Positions 56,916 to 64,000 of a stretch of DNA of 64,000 bases are shown here, piece after piece. The position numbers were made by a program, and so were the translations under genes. The notes under the pieces were generated by a model. It was not told the DNA's origin. It was given only the letters and a program-made list of their open reading frames with translations, and ran no database searches. The first letter of the stretch is position 1. Each line of letters starts with the position of its first letter. Location: NCBI RefSeq assembly GCF_003600895.1, contig NZ_QYRP01000002.1, positions 2,232,001 to 2,296,000 of the forward strand, in the 5' to 3' direction. Source of the stretch: Nocardioides cavernaquae (GTDB taxonomy: Bacteria > Actinomycetota > Actinomycetes > Propionibacteriales > Nocardioidaceae).

Positions 56916-59900
56916 GTGACGGTCACGATCAACAAGATGAGCGCGGGCAACGGGTGCGAATACCTCCTCCGCACCGTCGCGGTCGGCGACGGCAAGAGGT
57001 CGCTGTCGACACCGCTGACCCGCTACTACACCGAGGCGGGCACTCCGCCCGGCCACTGGATGGGGTCCGGTCTCCCCGCACTGGAGAGCGCGATCATCGC
57101 AGGGGACGAGGTCACCGAGGACCAGCTCAGGAAGCTCATCGGACTGGGGGCGCACCCCGTCACCGGCGAACCGCTCGGTCGTCGATACAGCGCCTACAGC
57201 CCCCACGAACCCGGTAGGCGTCGGCACGCCGTCGCTGGCTACGACCTGACCTTCTCGATCCCCAAGTCGGCCAGCATCCTCTGGGGAGTCGCCGACGCTG
57301 GCACTCAAGCGCTGATCGCCGAAGCGCACCATGCGGCCATCGCCGACGCGCTCGACTTCCTCGAACGCGAGATCGTTGCTACTCGCGTCGGTGCCAAGGG
57401 ACCCAAAGGATCCGTCGCTCAGGTCGAGGTCACTGGTGTCGTCGCGGCCGCGTTCGACCACTTCGACTCCCGGGCGAACGATCCGCACCTGCACACCCAC
57501 GTCGTGATCTCCAACAAGGTCAGGACCGCTCGTGACGGCAAGTGGCGCACCATCGACGGCGCGCCGCTGCACGCCTGGGTGGTCGCTCTCTCGGAGCTGC
57601 ACGAGGCATCGTTCAGCGATCACCTGACCCGCACGCTTGGTGTGGGGTGGGAGCGCCGACCGCGCGGCCGTGACCGCAACCCTGCCTGGGAGATCGCCGG
57701 AGTACCTCAGCCGCTGGTCGAGAAGTTCTCCAGCCGCGCCCGCAACATCGATGCCGCGACCGACCACCTCATTGAGGAGTACGTCGCCCGCCACGGTCAC
57801 CGTCCTCGTCGCGCCGCGATCATGAAGCTGCGCCAGCAGGCCAACCTGTCCAGTCGGCCGGAGAAGCACATCCACTCGCTCGCCGATCTCACCGACATGT
57901 GGCGCGGTCGTACCGCACACCACCTCGGCGTCGATCCGGTCGAATGGGCACGCCGGACGACAACAAGCCCGGCTGCCCGGCTGCTTCGTGCCGATGACAT
58001 CCCGCTCGACTTCGTCGAGGAACTCGGCCGTCGCGTCGTCACAGCGGTCGGCGAGAGGCGGTCCACCTGGCGGCGCGCCAACCTGTACGCCGAGGCCGCA
58101 CGCCAGACGCTCGGCTGGCGCGTCACCAGTACGGCCGATCGCGAGGCGATCACCGGGCTCGTCGTCGATGCAGCCGAGCGCGGCTCACTCCGGCTCACCC
58201 CACCCGAGCTCGCGGCGACGCCCCAGGTCTTCGTCCGAGGCGACGGCACCAGCGCCTTCCGGCCCAAACACTCCACCGTCTTCTCTGCCGAGCACCTCCT
58301 CGCGGCCGAGGACCGGTTGCTCGAACGGTCCGCCACGACGACCGCGCCCACAGTGGGCAGCAAGATCATCGACGCCATCGCAACCCGAGGAGCCAAGGGC
58401 GACCACCTGAGCCCGGAGCAGCTGGAGGCGATCGCGAAGATCGCGGCCTCCGGACGCGTCGTTGACCTGCTCATCGGACCGGCAGGTGCCGGCAAGACAA
58501 CCGCCATGCGGGCGCTCCGCAACGCGTGGACCGATCAGCATGGCAAGGGCAGCCTCGTCGGACTGGCGCCGAGCGCGGGGGCCGCCGCAGTCCTTGCCGA
58601 GGACCTCGGCATCACCTGCGAGAACACCGCCAAGTGGCTCCATGAGCACAGCCAAGGCAGGACGGCCTTCAGGAAGAACCAGCTCGTGATCATCGACGAG
58701 GCGACGCTCGCTGGCACCAAGACCCTCGATGAGATCACCGGGCATGCCGCCGCGGCCGGAGCCAAGGTGCTGCTCGTCGGCGACTGGGCACAACTCCAGT
58801 CCGTCGAGGCCGGCGGAGCGTTCGCGATGCTCGCCGACGACCGCGACGATGCCCCCGAGCTCGTCGACGTCCATCGCTTCACCCACGCGTGGGAGAAACG
58901 AGCCTCGCTCGACCTGCGCCACGGCCGGGTCGAAGCCGTCGACAACTACCTCCTTCACGATCGTGTCAGCGATGGCGACGCAGACGACATGACCGACGCC
59001 GCCTACCGAGCCTGGCGCGACGACATCGAGGCGGGACGGACGAGCATCCTGATCGCCGACACCTCGCACGCGGTCCGCGAACTCAACGACAAGGCGCGAA
59101 CCGAACGGATCCTCACCCATCAAACGCAGGATGGCCCTGAAGCATCCCTGCTCGATGGCACTCGGGCCTCGGTCGGCGACTGGGTCATCACACGCAAGAA
59201 CGACCGCCGACTCCGGACACTGCGGTCCGGCTGGGTGCGCAACGGCGATCGCTGGCGAGTCACGAACGTCCACGCCGACGGCTCCCTCGCCGTACGCCGC
59301 CTCGATCGCAGGCACGGAGGCGCAGTGCTGCTTCCCGCCGCGTACGTCGCCGAGCACGTCGACCTCGGCTACGCCATCACCGCCCACCGTGCCCAGGGCG
59401 TCACCGTCGACACCGCGCACGTCATCGTCTCCGAGTACACGACGAAGGAAAACCTGTACGTCGCGATGACCCGCGGCCGCGACCACAACCAGGCCTACGT
59501 GGTCACCGCTGCCGCCGACGAGAACCACGGAGCACCCGACGGCGACGACAGCACCGCGCGTTCCGTGCTCATCGGCGTCCTCGCCAACAGCGGAGCCGAG
59601 CTCTCCGCCCACCAGACGATCACGGCCGAGCAGGAGGCCTGGGGCTCGATCGCCCAACTCGCCGCCGAGTACGAAACGATCGCCGCGGCCGCGCAACGCG
59701 ACCGGTGGGCCACCCTGCTCCGGGCCTCCGCGCTCACCACCGATGAGGTCGACGACGTGCTCAACTCCGAGGCATTCGGCCCACTGGCTGCAGACCTGCG
59801 TCGCGCCGAGGCCAACGGCCACGACATCGACCGGGCCCTTCCGGCCGCGGTCGCACGCCACGGTCTCGGCGACGCCCAGGACCGGGCCGCAGTTCTGCGG

Positions 59901-60329
59901 CACCGAGTCCAGCTCGCGACCGGCCAGCGGCCCGGACGAAGCCAGCACCTCATCGTCGGGCTCATTCCCGAGGCACTGGGGGCTATGGCTCCAGACATGC
60001 GTCTCGCGCTCGACGAGCGTCGCGACCTCATCGAAGAACGCGCCCAGACGCTGGCTGACACTGCCGTTCGGGACAGGCTGCCGTGGACGACTGTCCTGGG
60101 CCCGAGGCCCGTCGATCGAGCTCTCCGCGCTCGCTGGGACCGGGCCCTGATCACTATCGCTGCCTACCGTGACCGCTACGGCATCGATGACCGGAAGACC
60201 CTCGGCGCCAATCCGGAATCGGACAGCCAGCGTCTCGACCATGCACGAGCGCTCGCCGCGATCCGTCGCGTTGAGCCGACCCGCGCAACCCTGCCGCGAA
60301 CGGATCCCGCCGCGACCCTGCGGCTGTGA
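56916..60329 (+). CDS. MobF-family relaxase with SF1 helicase (TraA/TrwC-like)
   Basis: A 1137-residue conjugative relaxase. The N-terminal relaxase domain has tyrosines Y37-Y38 (LTRYYTEAG) as candidates for nicking and a metal-binding triad H191, H193, H195 in HLHTHVV. The helicase part has Walker A GPAGAGKTT near residue 522, LVIIDEATLAGT and GDWAQLQSVEAGG, and motif VI-like ENLYVAMTRGRD. The arrangement is full length, so it should be active. GTG 56916 has AGGAGGT in an inverted repeat. No coupling protein or mating-pore genes follow. Confidence 0.92.
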   Translation: MTVTINKMSAGNGCEYLLRTVAVGDGKRSLSTPLTRYYTEAGTPPGHWMGSGLPALESAIIAGDEVTEDQLRKLIGLGAHPVTGEPLGRRYSAYSPHEPGRRRHAVAGYDLTFSIPKSASILWGVADAGTQALIAEAHHAAIADALDFLEREIVATRVGAKGPKGSVAQVEVTGVVAAAFDHFDSRANDPHLHTHVVISNKVRTARDGKWRTIDGAPLHAWVVALSELHEASFSDHLTRTLGVGWERRPRGRDRNPAWEIAGVPQPLVEKFSSRARNIDAATDHLIEEYVARHGHRPRRAAIMKLRQQANLSSRPEKHIHSLADLTDMWRGRTAHHLGVDPVEWARRTTTSPAARLLRADDIPLDFVEELGRRVVTAVGERRSTWRRANLYAEAARQTLGWRVTSTADREAITGLVVDAAERGSLRLTPPELAATPQVFVRGDGTSAFRPKHSTVFSAEHLLAAEDRLLERSATTTAPTVGSKIIDAIATRGAKGDHLSPEQLEAIAKIAASGRVVDLLIGPAGAGKTTAMRALRNAWTDQHGKGSLVGLAPSAGAAAVLAEDLGITCENTAKWLHEHSQGRTAFRKNQLVIIDEATLAGTKTLDEITGHAAAAGAKVLLVGDWAQLQSVEAGGAFAMLADDRDDAPELVDVHRFTHAWEKRASLDLRHGRVEAVDNYLLHDRVSDGDADDMTDAAYRAWRDDIEAGRTSILIADTSHAVRELNDKARTERILTHQTQDGPEASLLDGTRASVGDWVITRKNDRRLRTLRSGWVRNGDRWRVTNVHADGSLAVRRLDRRHGGAVLLPAAYVAEHVDLGYAITAHRAQGVTVDTAHVIVSEYTTKENLYVAMTRGRDHNQAYVVTAAADENHGAPDGDDSTARSVLIGVLANSGAELSAHQTITAEQEAWGSIAQLAAEYETIAAAAQRDRWATLLRASALTTDEVDDVLNSEAFGPLAADLRRAEANGHDIDRALPAAVARHGLGDAQDRAAVLRHRVQLATGQRPGRSQHLIVGLIPEALGAMAPDMRLALDERRDLIEERAQTLADTAVRDRLPWTTVLGPRPVDRALRARWDRALITIAAYRDRYGIDDRKTLGANPESDSQRLDHARALAAIRRVEPTRATLPRTDPAATLRL

Positions 60330-60359
60330 CCCCTCGGGCCTCAACCACGGCGGGATGAG

Positions 60360-61334
60360 TCAACGTCCAGCCAGTTCCGGCGTGGCAGGAGCCGCCTTGG
60401 TGTCGGTGCGAAGGGGGAGGGCGGCGGGCTTCTGGCCCGGTTCCAGCTTCCGGTACGCCGTCGGGGAGAGGCCGACCTCGGCGAGGAACTGCCGGTTGAA
60501 GTTCGACATGTTGTTGTAGCCGCTCGCGACCGCCACCCGCGCAGCTGACATCTCGGTGGTGTCGAGCAATCGTCTGGCGTGCGCGATGCGGAGCCGCTTC
60601 ACCATCGTGCTGAACGTCGTGCCGGCTGCGCGCCGGAAGTACTTGGAGAACGTGGGCTCGGACATGTGCGCAAGGCTGGCCGCGGTCGACATGCGGATGT
60701 CGCCGGTCAGGTTGTCGAAGATATAGGCCAGTCCGGCCTCCGCAGCCAGGTTGGCCGACGCGTTGTCGCTGGTGCCCAGCCACTCGCTCGCCAGCGGAGT
60801 CACCTCATCGGCAGGTGCCTGTGCGAGCAGCCCGAGGAGCTCGATCAAACGCGCGATCTGCGTCGGGCCGTTCGCGCCGACGACACCCCGGATCAGGTCG
60901 CCTGCCCGGGCAGCCGACTCTCCGTGGAACTCGAGGCCGCGAGCTGAGCGCTGGAGCAGCCCGTCCAGGATGCCGAGCTCCGGCATGACGTCCATGGATG
61001 CACGCACCCACTCGTCGGTGAAGTGCACGACGACATCACGATCGACCACCACCTCGCCGGGGGCGAGATCGCTGACCCAGTCGTGGGGGAGGTGCGGACC
61101 CATCAGCGAGACGTGGCCCGGCTCGAACGTGCCGACGTAGTCACCTGCGATCACGCTGCCGCTCGACTTCTGGATCAGGTGGATCTCGTACTCCGGGTGC
61201 GAAGCCCACCCACAGATCTCGCTCGGAAAGTCGTGGACGATGCACCGGAAGGAGTGCCGCGGGTCGCGGGCGATGATCTCGCGCGGCACGATCCCGGAGT
61301 GGTAGTGCGTGAGCGATGAGCGGGGATCACTCAT
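60360..61334 (-). CDS. AraC-family transcriptional regulator
   Basis: A 324-residue regulator. An N-terminal cupin-like sensor (HPEYEIHLIQKSSGSVIAGDY, GHVSLMGPHLPHDWV) is followed by two HTH motifs: MSTAASLAHMSEPTFSKYFRR and SAARVAVASGYNNMSNFNRQF. This is the typical AraC DNA-binding domain. ATG 61334 has GGAGG upstream; the frame extends to 61394. It is divergent from the polyol ABC operon and is its likely regulator. It is convergent with the relaxase (30 bases between stops). Confidence 0.9.
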   Translation of the reverse strand: MSDPRSSLTHYHSGIVPREIIARDPRHSFRCIVHDFPSEICGWASHPEYEIHLIQKSSGSVIAGDYVGTFEPGHVSLMGPHLPHDWVSDLAPGEVVVDRDVVVHFTDEWVRASMDVMPELGILDGLLQRSARGLEFHGESAARAGDLIRGVVGANGPTQIARLIELLGLLAQAPADEVTPLASEWLGTSDNASANLAAEAGLAYIFDNLTGDIRMSTAASLAHMSEPTFSKYFRRAAGTTFSTMVKRLRIAHARRLLDTTEMSAARVAVASGYNNMSNFNRQFLAEVGLSPTAYRKLEPGQKPAALPLRTDTKAAPATPELAGR

Positions 61335-61375
61335 GGTGAAGCCTCCTTCATGTGCAGTGGCGCTGCCTTGCACGC

Positions 61376-61401
61376 ATGCGCAAGAAAGTATCAAATGCGC
61401 A
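61376..61401. repeat. Direct repeat ATGCGCA, 19-bp period, candidate AraC half-sites
   Basis: ATGCGCA at 61376-61382 and 61395-61401 in the divergent promoter gap. Direct half-sites about two helical turns apart are typical of AraC-type regulators. Confidence 0.45.
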
Positions 61402-61413
61402 TCGCTCGCGTGA

Positions 61414-61443
61414 TTGTTGTGACTGCGGTCACTTCCCTAGATT
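61414..61443 (+). promoter_or_regulatory. Predicted promoter of the polyol ABC operon with a palindrome in its spacer
   Basis: TTGTTG (61414-61419) and TAGATT (61438-61443) with an 18-base spacer. The palindrome GTGACTGCGGTCAC (61419-61432) lies between them, where a repressor would block RNA polymerase. Confidence 0.5.
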
Positions 61444-61546
61444 CGTAGTCGATCACCGGCTCGATCGACGCGCAACACCTGCGAATCAGGCGTAGTTCCT
61501 GACGCTGAGGCGCGGCCTGGCGGGCCCTTCAGAACAGGAGTTTCAG

Positions 61547-62884
61547 ATGCTCACGAAGAAGCGTGCGCTGGGAGTCGTGACTGCGGTCACCCTCTCTGCG
61601 TCTTTTCTTGCCTCGTGTACGCCCGGCGGCGGAAGCAGCGACGGCACGGTCACCCTCAATCTGGCGACGGTCAACAACCCCCAGATGAAGGACATGGAGA
61701 AGCTCAAGTCGGTCTACGAGGCTGACCACCCGGGGGTCAAGATCAACTTCCAGGTGATGGAGGAGTCCGACCTCCGCAGCGCCGTCACGGCAGACGTGGC
61801 GAGTGGCGCCGGCCAGTACGACGTCGTCACCATCGGTGCCTACGAGACCCCGCAGTGGGGCGCGAACGACTGGCTCGTGGACCTGACTTCGTTCGACGAC
61901 GACGCCGAGTACGACGCGAAGGACATCCTCCCGCCGGTCCGCGAAGCCCTGTCCCACAAGGACAAGCTCTACGCGGTTCCGTTCTACGGCGAGTCCTCGA
62001 TCCTCATGTACAACAAGCAGGTCCTCGACAAGGCCGGCGTGAAGATCTCCGACCACCCGACCTGGCAGCAGATCGCCGATGCTGCGGCGAAGGTGAAGAC
62101 CGCGGACTCCGCCGGCATCTGCATGCGCGGCAAGCCCGGCTGGGGCGACCTGTTCGCCCCGCTGACGACGGTCGTCCAGACCTTCGGCGGCAACTGGTAC
62201 GACGAGGACTGGAATGCGACCGTTGACACCCCGGAGTGGAAGGAAGCGGTCACCTTCTACAAGAAGATGCTCGACGACTCCGGTGAGAGCGACCCGGTCT
62301 CCTACAGCTTCAACGAGTGCCTGACCGCGCTCAAGGAGGGCAAGGTGGCGATGTGGGCCGATGCTTCGGTTGCCGCATCGATCCTCGAGGCCGATGACTC
62401 GCCCGTGAAGGGAAAGATGGGCTACGCCCACATGCCGGTCGACAAGACCGAAGAGTCGGGCTGGCTCTGGAGCTGGAACCTCGCCATCCCGAAGTCCTCG
62501 AAGAACCAGGACGCGGCCGAGGAGTTCGTGAAGTGGGCGACCAGCAAGGAGTACATCAACCTGGTCGGCACGAAGCTGGGCTGGTCGCTGGTCCCGCCGG
62601 GCTCGCGCGCGTCGACCTACGAGCTTCCTGAGTACCAGAAGGCCGCCGCCGCCTACGCACCCATCACGCTCGACGTGATGCAGTCCGTGAACCCGGAGCA
62701 GCCCGGAGTGGACCCGCAGCCGTGGGTCGGCATCCAGTACGTCTCGATCCCGGAGTTCCAGGACGTCGGTAACCAGTGCGCCCAGCTGGTGGCGGACTAC
62801 CTCGCCAACCGCACCTCGATCGACAGCGCGCTGGAGAAGTGCCAGTCGATCGCCCAGAAGGCCGGCGACGCCCACAAGGACTGA
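61547..62884 (+). CDS. Sugar/polyol ABC transporter substrate-binding lipoprotein (SmoE-like)
   Basis: A 445-residue solute-binding lipoprotein. The lipobox FLASC places the lipid Cys near residue 24. The mature protein is an extracellular solute-binding family 1 fold; stretches such as YDVVTIGAYETPQWGAN and GICMRGKPGWGDLFAP match polyol-binding SmoE proteins (sorbitol/mannitol). The substrate is inferred from this resemblance. ATG 61547. A second copy of the palindrome GTGACTGCGGTCAC lies at codons 11-15. Confidence 0.88.
   Translation: MLTKKRALGVVTAVTLSASFLASCTPGGGSSDGTVTLNLATVNNPQMKDMEKLKSVYEADHPGVKINFQVMEESDLRSAVTADVASGAGQYDVVTIGAYETPQWGANDWLVDLTSFDDDAEYDAKDILPPVREALSHKDKLYAVPFYGESSILMYNKQVLDKAGVKISDHPTWQQIADAAAKVKTADSAGICMRGKPGWGDLFAPLTTVVQTFGGNWYDEDWNATVDTPEWKEAVTFYKKMLDDSGESDPVSYSFNECLTALKEGKVAMWADASVAASILEADDSPVKGKMGYAHMPVDKTEESGWLWSWNLAIPKSSKNQDAAEEFVKWATSKEYINLVGTKLGWSLVPPGSRASTYELPEYQKAAAAYAPITLDVMQSVNPEQPGVDPQPWVGIQYVSIPEFQDVGNQCAQLVADYLANRTSIDSALEKCQSIAQKAGDAHKD
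61577..61590. promoter_or_regulatory. Second copy of the 14-bp palindrome, inside the substrate-binding gene
   Basis: GTGACTGCGGTCAC at 61577-61590 is identical to the copy at 61419-61432 and 158 bp from it. It codes for part of the signal peptide. See findings. Confidence 0.4.
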
Positions 62885-62899
62885 CCCGCCCCCGTGCCG

Positions 62900-62934
62900 G
62901 ACGCTGGGACTGGCTCGAACCCGGTCCCAGCGTC
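62900..62934 (+). terminator. Intercistronic hairpin between the binding protein and permease genes
   Basis: GACGCTGGGAC / GTCCCAGCGTC, 11-bp arms, 13-base loop, 16 bases after the stop. It probably acts as a partial terminator or mRNA stabiliser that raises binding-protein levels relative to permeases. Confidence 0.6.
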
Positions 62935-62983
62935 CGTCCCACCCACCTCACATCGAGCTAGCAGAGGGGAGGCGCTGACCGCC

Positions 62984-63928
62984 ATGACAACGGCCACGCG
63001 CACTCACGACGTCGAATCCGCGGCACCGCCCGCGGACGACATCGGTCGAAGGATCCGCCGCAAGCGAGCCTGGGGCAACCGGGCCCTGCTCCTCCCGGCG
63101 CTGATCTACGCGATCGTCCTGACCCAGGTCCCGTTCCTGGTCACCATTGGGTACTCCACCACCAAGTGGAACCTGCTCTACCCGCAAGACCGCGAGTTCA
63201 GCGGCCTGGACAACTACAAGTCGGTGTTCTCCTCGGGAGACCTGTGGCCGTCCGTCCGGGCGACGCTCCTGATCACTGGCCTGGCGGTCGGCGGCGCCAT
63301 GATCTGCGGGCTCGGGTTCGCGCTCCTGCTCAACCGCGCCTTCCGGGGTCGTGCCATCGCCCGCACGCTGATGATCACGCCGTTCCTGCTGATGCCGGCT
63401 GCGGCCGCCCTGATCTGGAAGTACTCGATGTTCGACACGAACATCGGAATGATCAACTGGGTGCTGCGAAGCATCGGGCTTCCGGAGGTTGCCTGGAGCA
63501 CCAATCACCCGATGGCCACCGTCGTGATCGTGCTCGTGTGGCAGTTCACGCCCTTCATGATGCTGATCCTGCTGGCGGGGCTCCAGGGCCAGTCCCTGGA
63601 GGCGCTCGAAGCAGCGCGGGTCGACGGCGCGTCCTCGTTCCAGATCTTCCGGTACCTCACGCTGCCGCACCTGCGGATGTACGCCGAGATCTCGGGCCTG
63701 CTCGGCACGATCATCATCCTGCAGGTCTTCGACCCGATCGCCATCCTCACCAAGGGCACCGGCGGCACGAAGACCCTCGCCTATCTCCTCTACGAGCGGG
63801 CCTTCATCGGGCTCGACGTGGGCCAGGCAGCGGCGTACGGCGTCGTCAGCGTCGTCCTCACGATCATCGTCGCCTCGATCACCCTCAAGAAGCTGTTCGG
63901 TGTCTTCATGTCAGGAGGCGAACGATGA
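62984..63928 (+). CDS. Sugar/polyol ABC transporter permease 1 (SmoF-like)
   Basis: A 314-residue MalF-type permease with six helices and the EAA loop LEALEAARVDGASSFQIFRY. Polyol permeases of the SmoF group match best. ATG 62984 has GAGGGGAGG upstream; the longer frame to 62894 is not coding. It overlaps the next permease by four bases (ATGA). Confidence 0.9.
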   Translation: MTTATRTHDVESAAPPADDIGRRIRRKRAWGNRALLLPALIYAIVLTQVPFLVTIGYSTTKWNLLYPQDREFSGLDNYKSVFSSGDLWPSVRATLLITGLAVGGAMICGLGFALLLNRAFRGRAIARTLMITPFLLMPAAAALIWKYSMFDTNIGMINWVLRSIGLPEVAWSTNHPMATVVIVLVWQFTPFMMLILLAGLQGQSLEALEAARVDGASSFQIFRYLTLPHLRMYAEISGLLGTIIILQVFDPIAILTKGTGGTKTLAYLLYERAFIGLDVGQAAAYGVVSVVLTIIVASITLKKLFGVFMSGGER

Positions 63929-64000
63929 AGTCGTACAAGGAATTCATGCTCACCGCACTCACCTGGGTGCTGGTCCTCGGGTTCTTCTTCCCGGTCTTCT
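63925..64000 (+). CDS. Sugar/polyol ABC transporter permease 2 (partial, SmoG-like)
   Basis: ATG 63925 overlaps the permease 1 stop. The 25 visible residues (MKSYKEFMLTALTWVLVLGFFF...) are the first membrane helix of a MalG-type permease. The rest is beyond the window. Confidence 0.85.
   Translation, partial: MKSYKEFMLTALTWVLVLGFFFPVF

Larger units (their letters stand above)
52400..60340 (+). mobile_element. Integrated mobilizable element beside tRNA-fMet (right end not located)
   Basis: From the tRNA 3' end the DNA holds an excisionase, tyrosine integrase, two short ORFs, an AbiEi/AbiEii pair and a MobF relaxase, transcribed mostly away from the tRNA. The int-next-to-tRNA layout is typical of integrative elements. 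No conjugative pore or coupling protein is visible. I found no copy of the tRNA 3' end to the right within the window. The right limit given is only the end of the relaxase gene. Confidence 0.65.

Noticed and set aside
58185-60344. 719-codon minus-strand frame inside the relaxase gene
   Set aside because: No recognisable domain and it lies opposite the helicase motifs of the relaxase, so it is an antisense shadow.
52429-60360. Exact att repeat of the tRNA-fMet 3' end on the right side
   Set aside because: I looked for the T-arm/acceptor sequence to the right of the integrase and saw no copy in the window, so no right attachment site is claimed.

Overview
The window is GC-rich actinobacterial chromosome. 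Gene content and order point to a Nocardioides-like member of the Propionibacteriales: a PPA1309-family gene, a WhiB7 locus, a complete mce operon and many GTG starts. Positions 1 to about 31,400 are conserved backbone. This stretch resembles the Mycobacterium tuberculosis segment Rv3213c-Rv3193c: an orphan ParA, a RhlE-type DEAD-box helicase, a DUF3107 protein with a FasR-like TetR regulator, MoeZ, an alkyltransferase-like protein, the AdnA/AdnB helicase-nuclease, NudC, mycoredoxin, UvrD2, WhiB7, a DUF2342 protein, a PDZ/Lon-like protease and a UPF0182 membrane protein. Interspersed are a secreted M6 peptidase, DeoD, a cyclodehydratase-like TOMM protein, DUF5679, an enoyl-CoA hydratase, a PHP protein, a YgjP-type peptidase, a Nudix hydrolase and MoaE.

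From 31.5 to 52.3 kb the DNA is catabolic and transport-oriented. It begins with an organosulfur/sulfonate-type locus (flavin reductase, divergent flavin-dependent monooxygenase, SsuABC-like transporter, MFS exporter). Next comes an alkane hydroxylase fused to rubredoxin with a 3Fe-4S ferredoxin. A PucR-type regulator then diverges from a tightly coupled operon in which a ChoD-like GMC oxidoreductase precedes yrbEAB, mceA-F and two Mce-associated membrane proteins. Nearly every junction there is a short stop/start overlap. The gene content suggests import and oxidation of hydrophobic compounds such as alkanes and sterols.

At 52.36 kb an initiator tRNA-fMet gene is followed by an integrated element: excisionase, tyrosine integrase, short ORFs, an AbiEi/AbiEii toxin-antitoxin pair, a C/T-rich intergenic tract and a 1137-residue MobF relaxase-helicase whose ribosome binding site lies in a perfect inverted repeat. 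No coupling protein or type IV secretion gene is visible and no right attachment site was found, so the element is either mobilizable or a remnant. The last 3.7 kb holds an AraC-type regulator divergent from a polyol/sugar ABC transporter operon that runs off the window.

The most notable regulatory structures are the whiB7 leader (57-codon upstream ORF, strong intrinsic terminator, candidate antiterminator), a 15-bp palindrome in the organosulfur divergent promoter, a 10-bp inverted repeat before alkB, twin 14-bp palindromes 158 bp apart at the polyol operon, a 22-bp-period repeat before the TOMM-like gene, and a DnaA-box cluster beside a nested stem-loop at 22.1-22.4 kb. No CRISPR array, rRNA gene or insertion sequence was seen.
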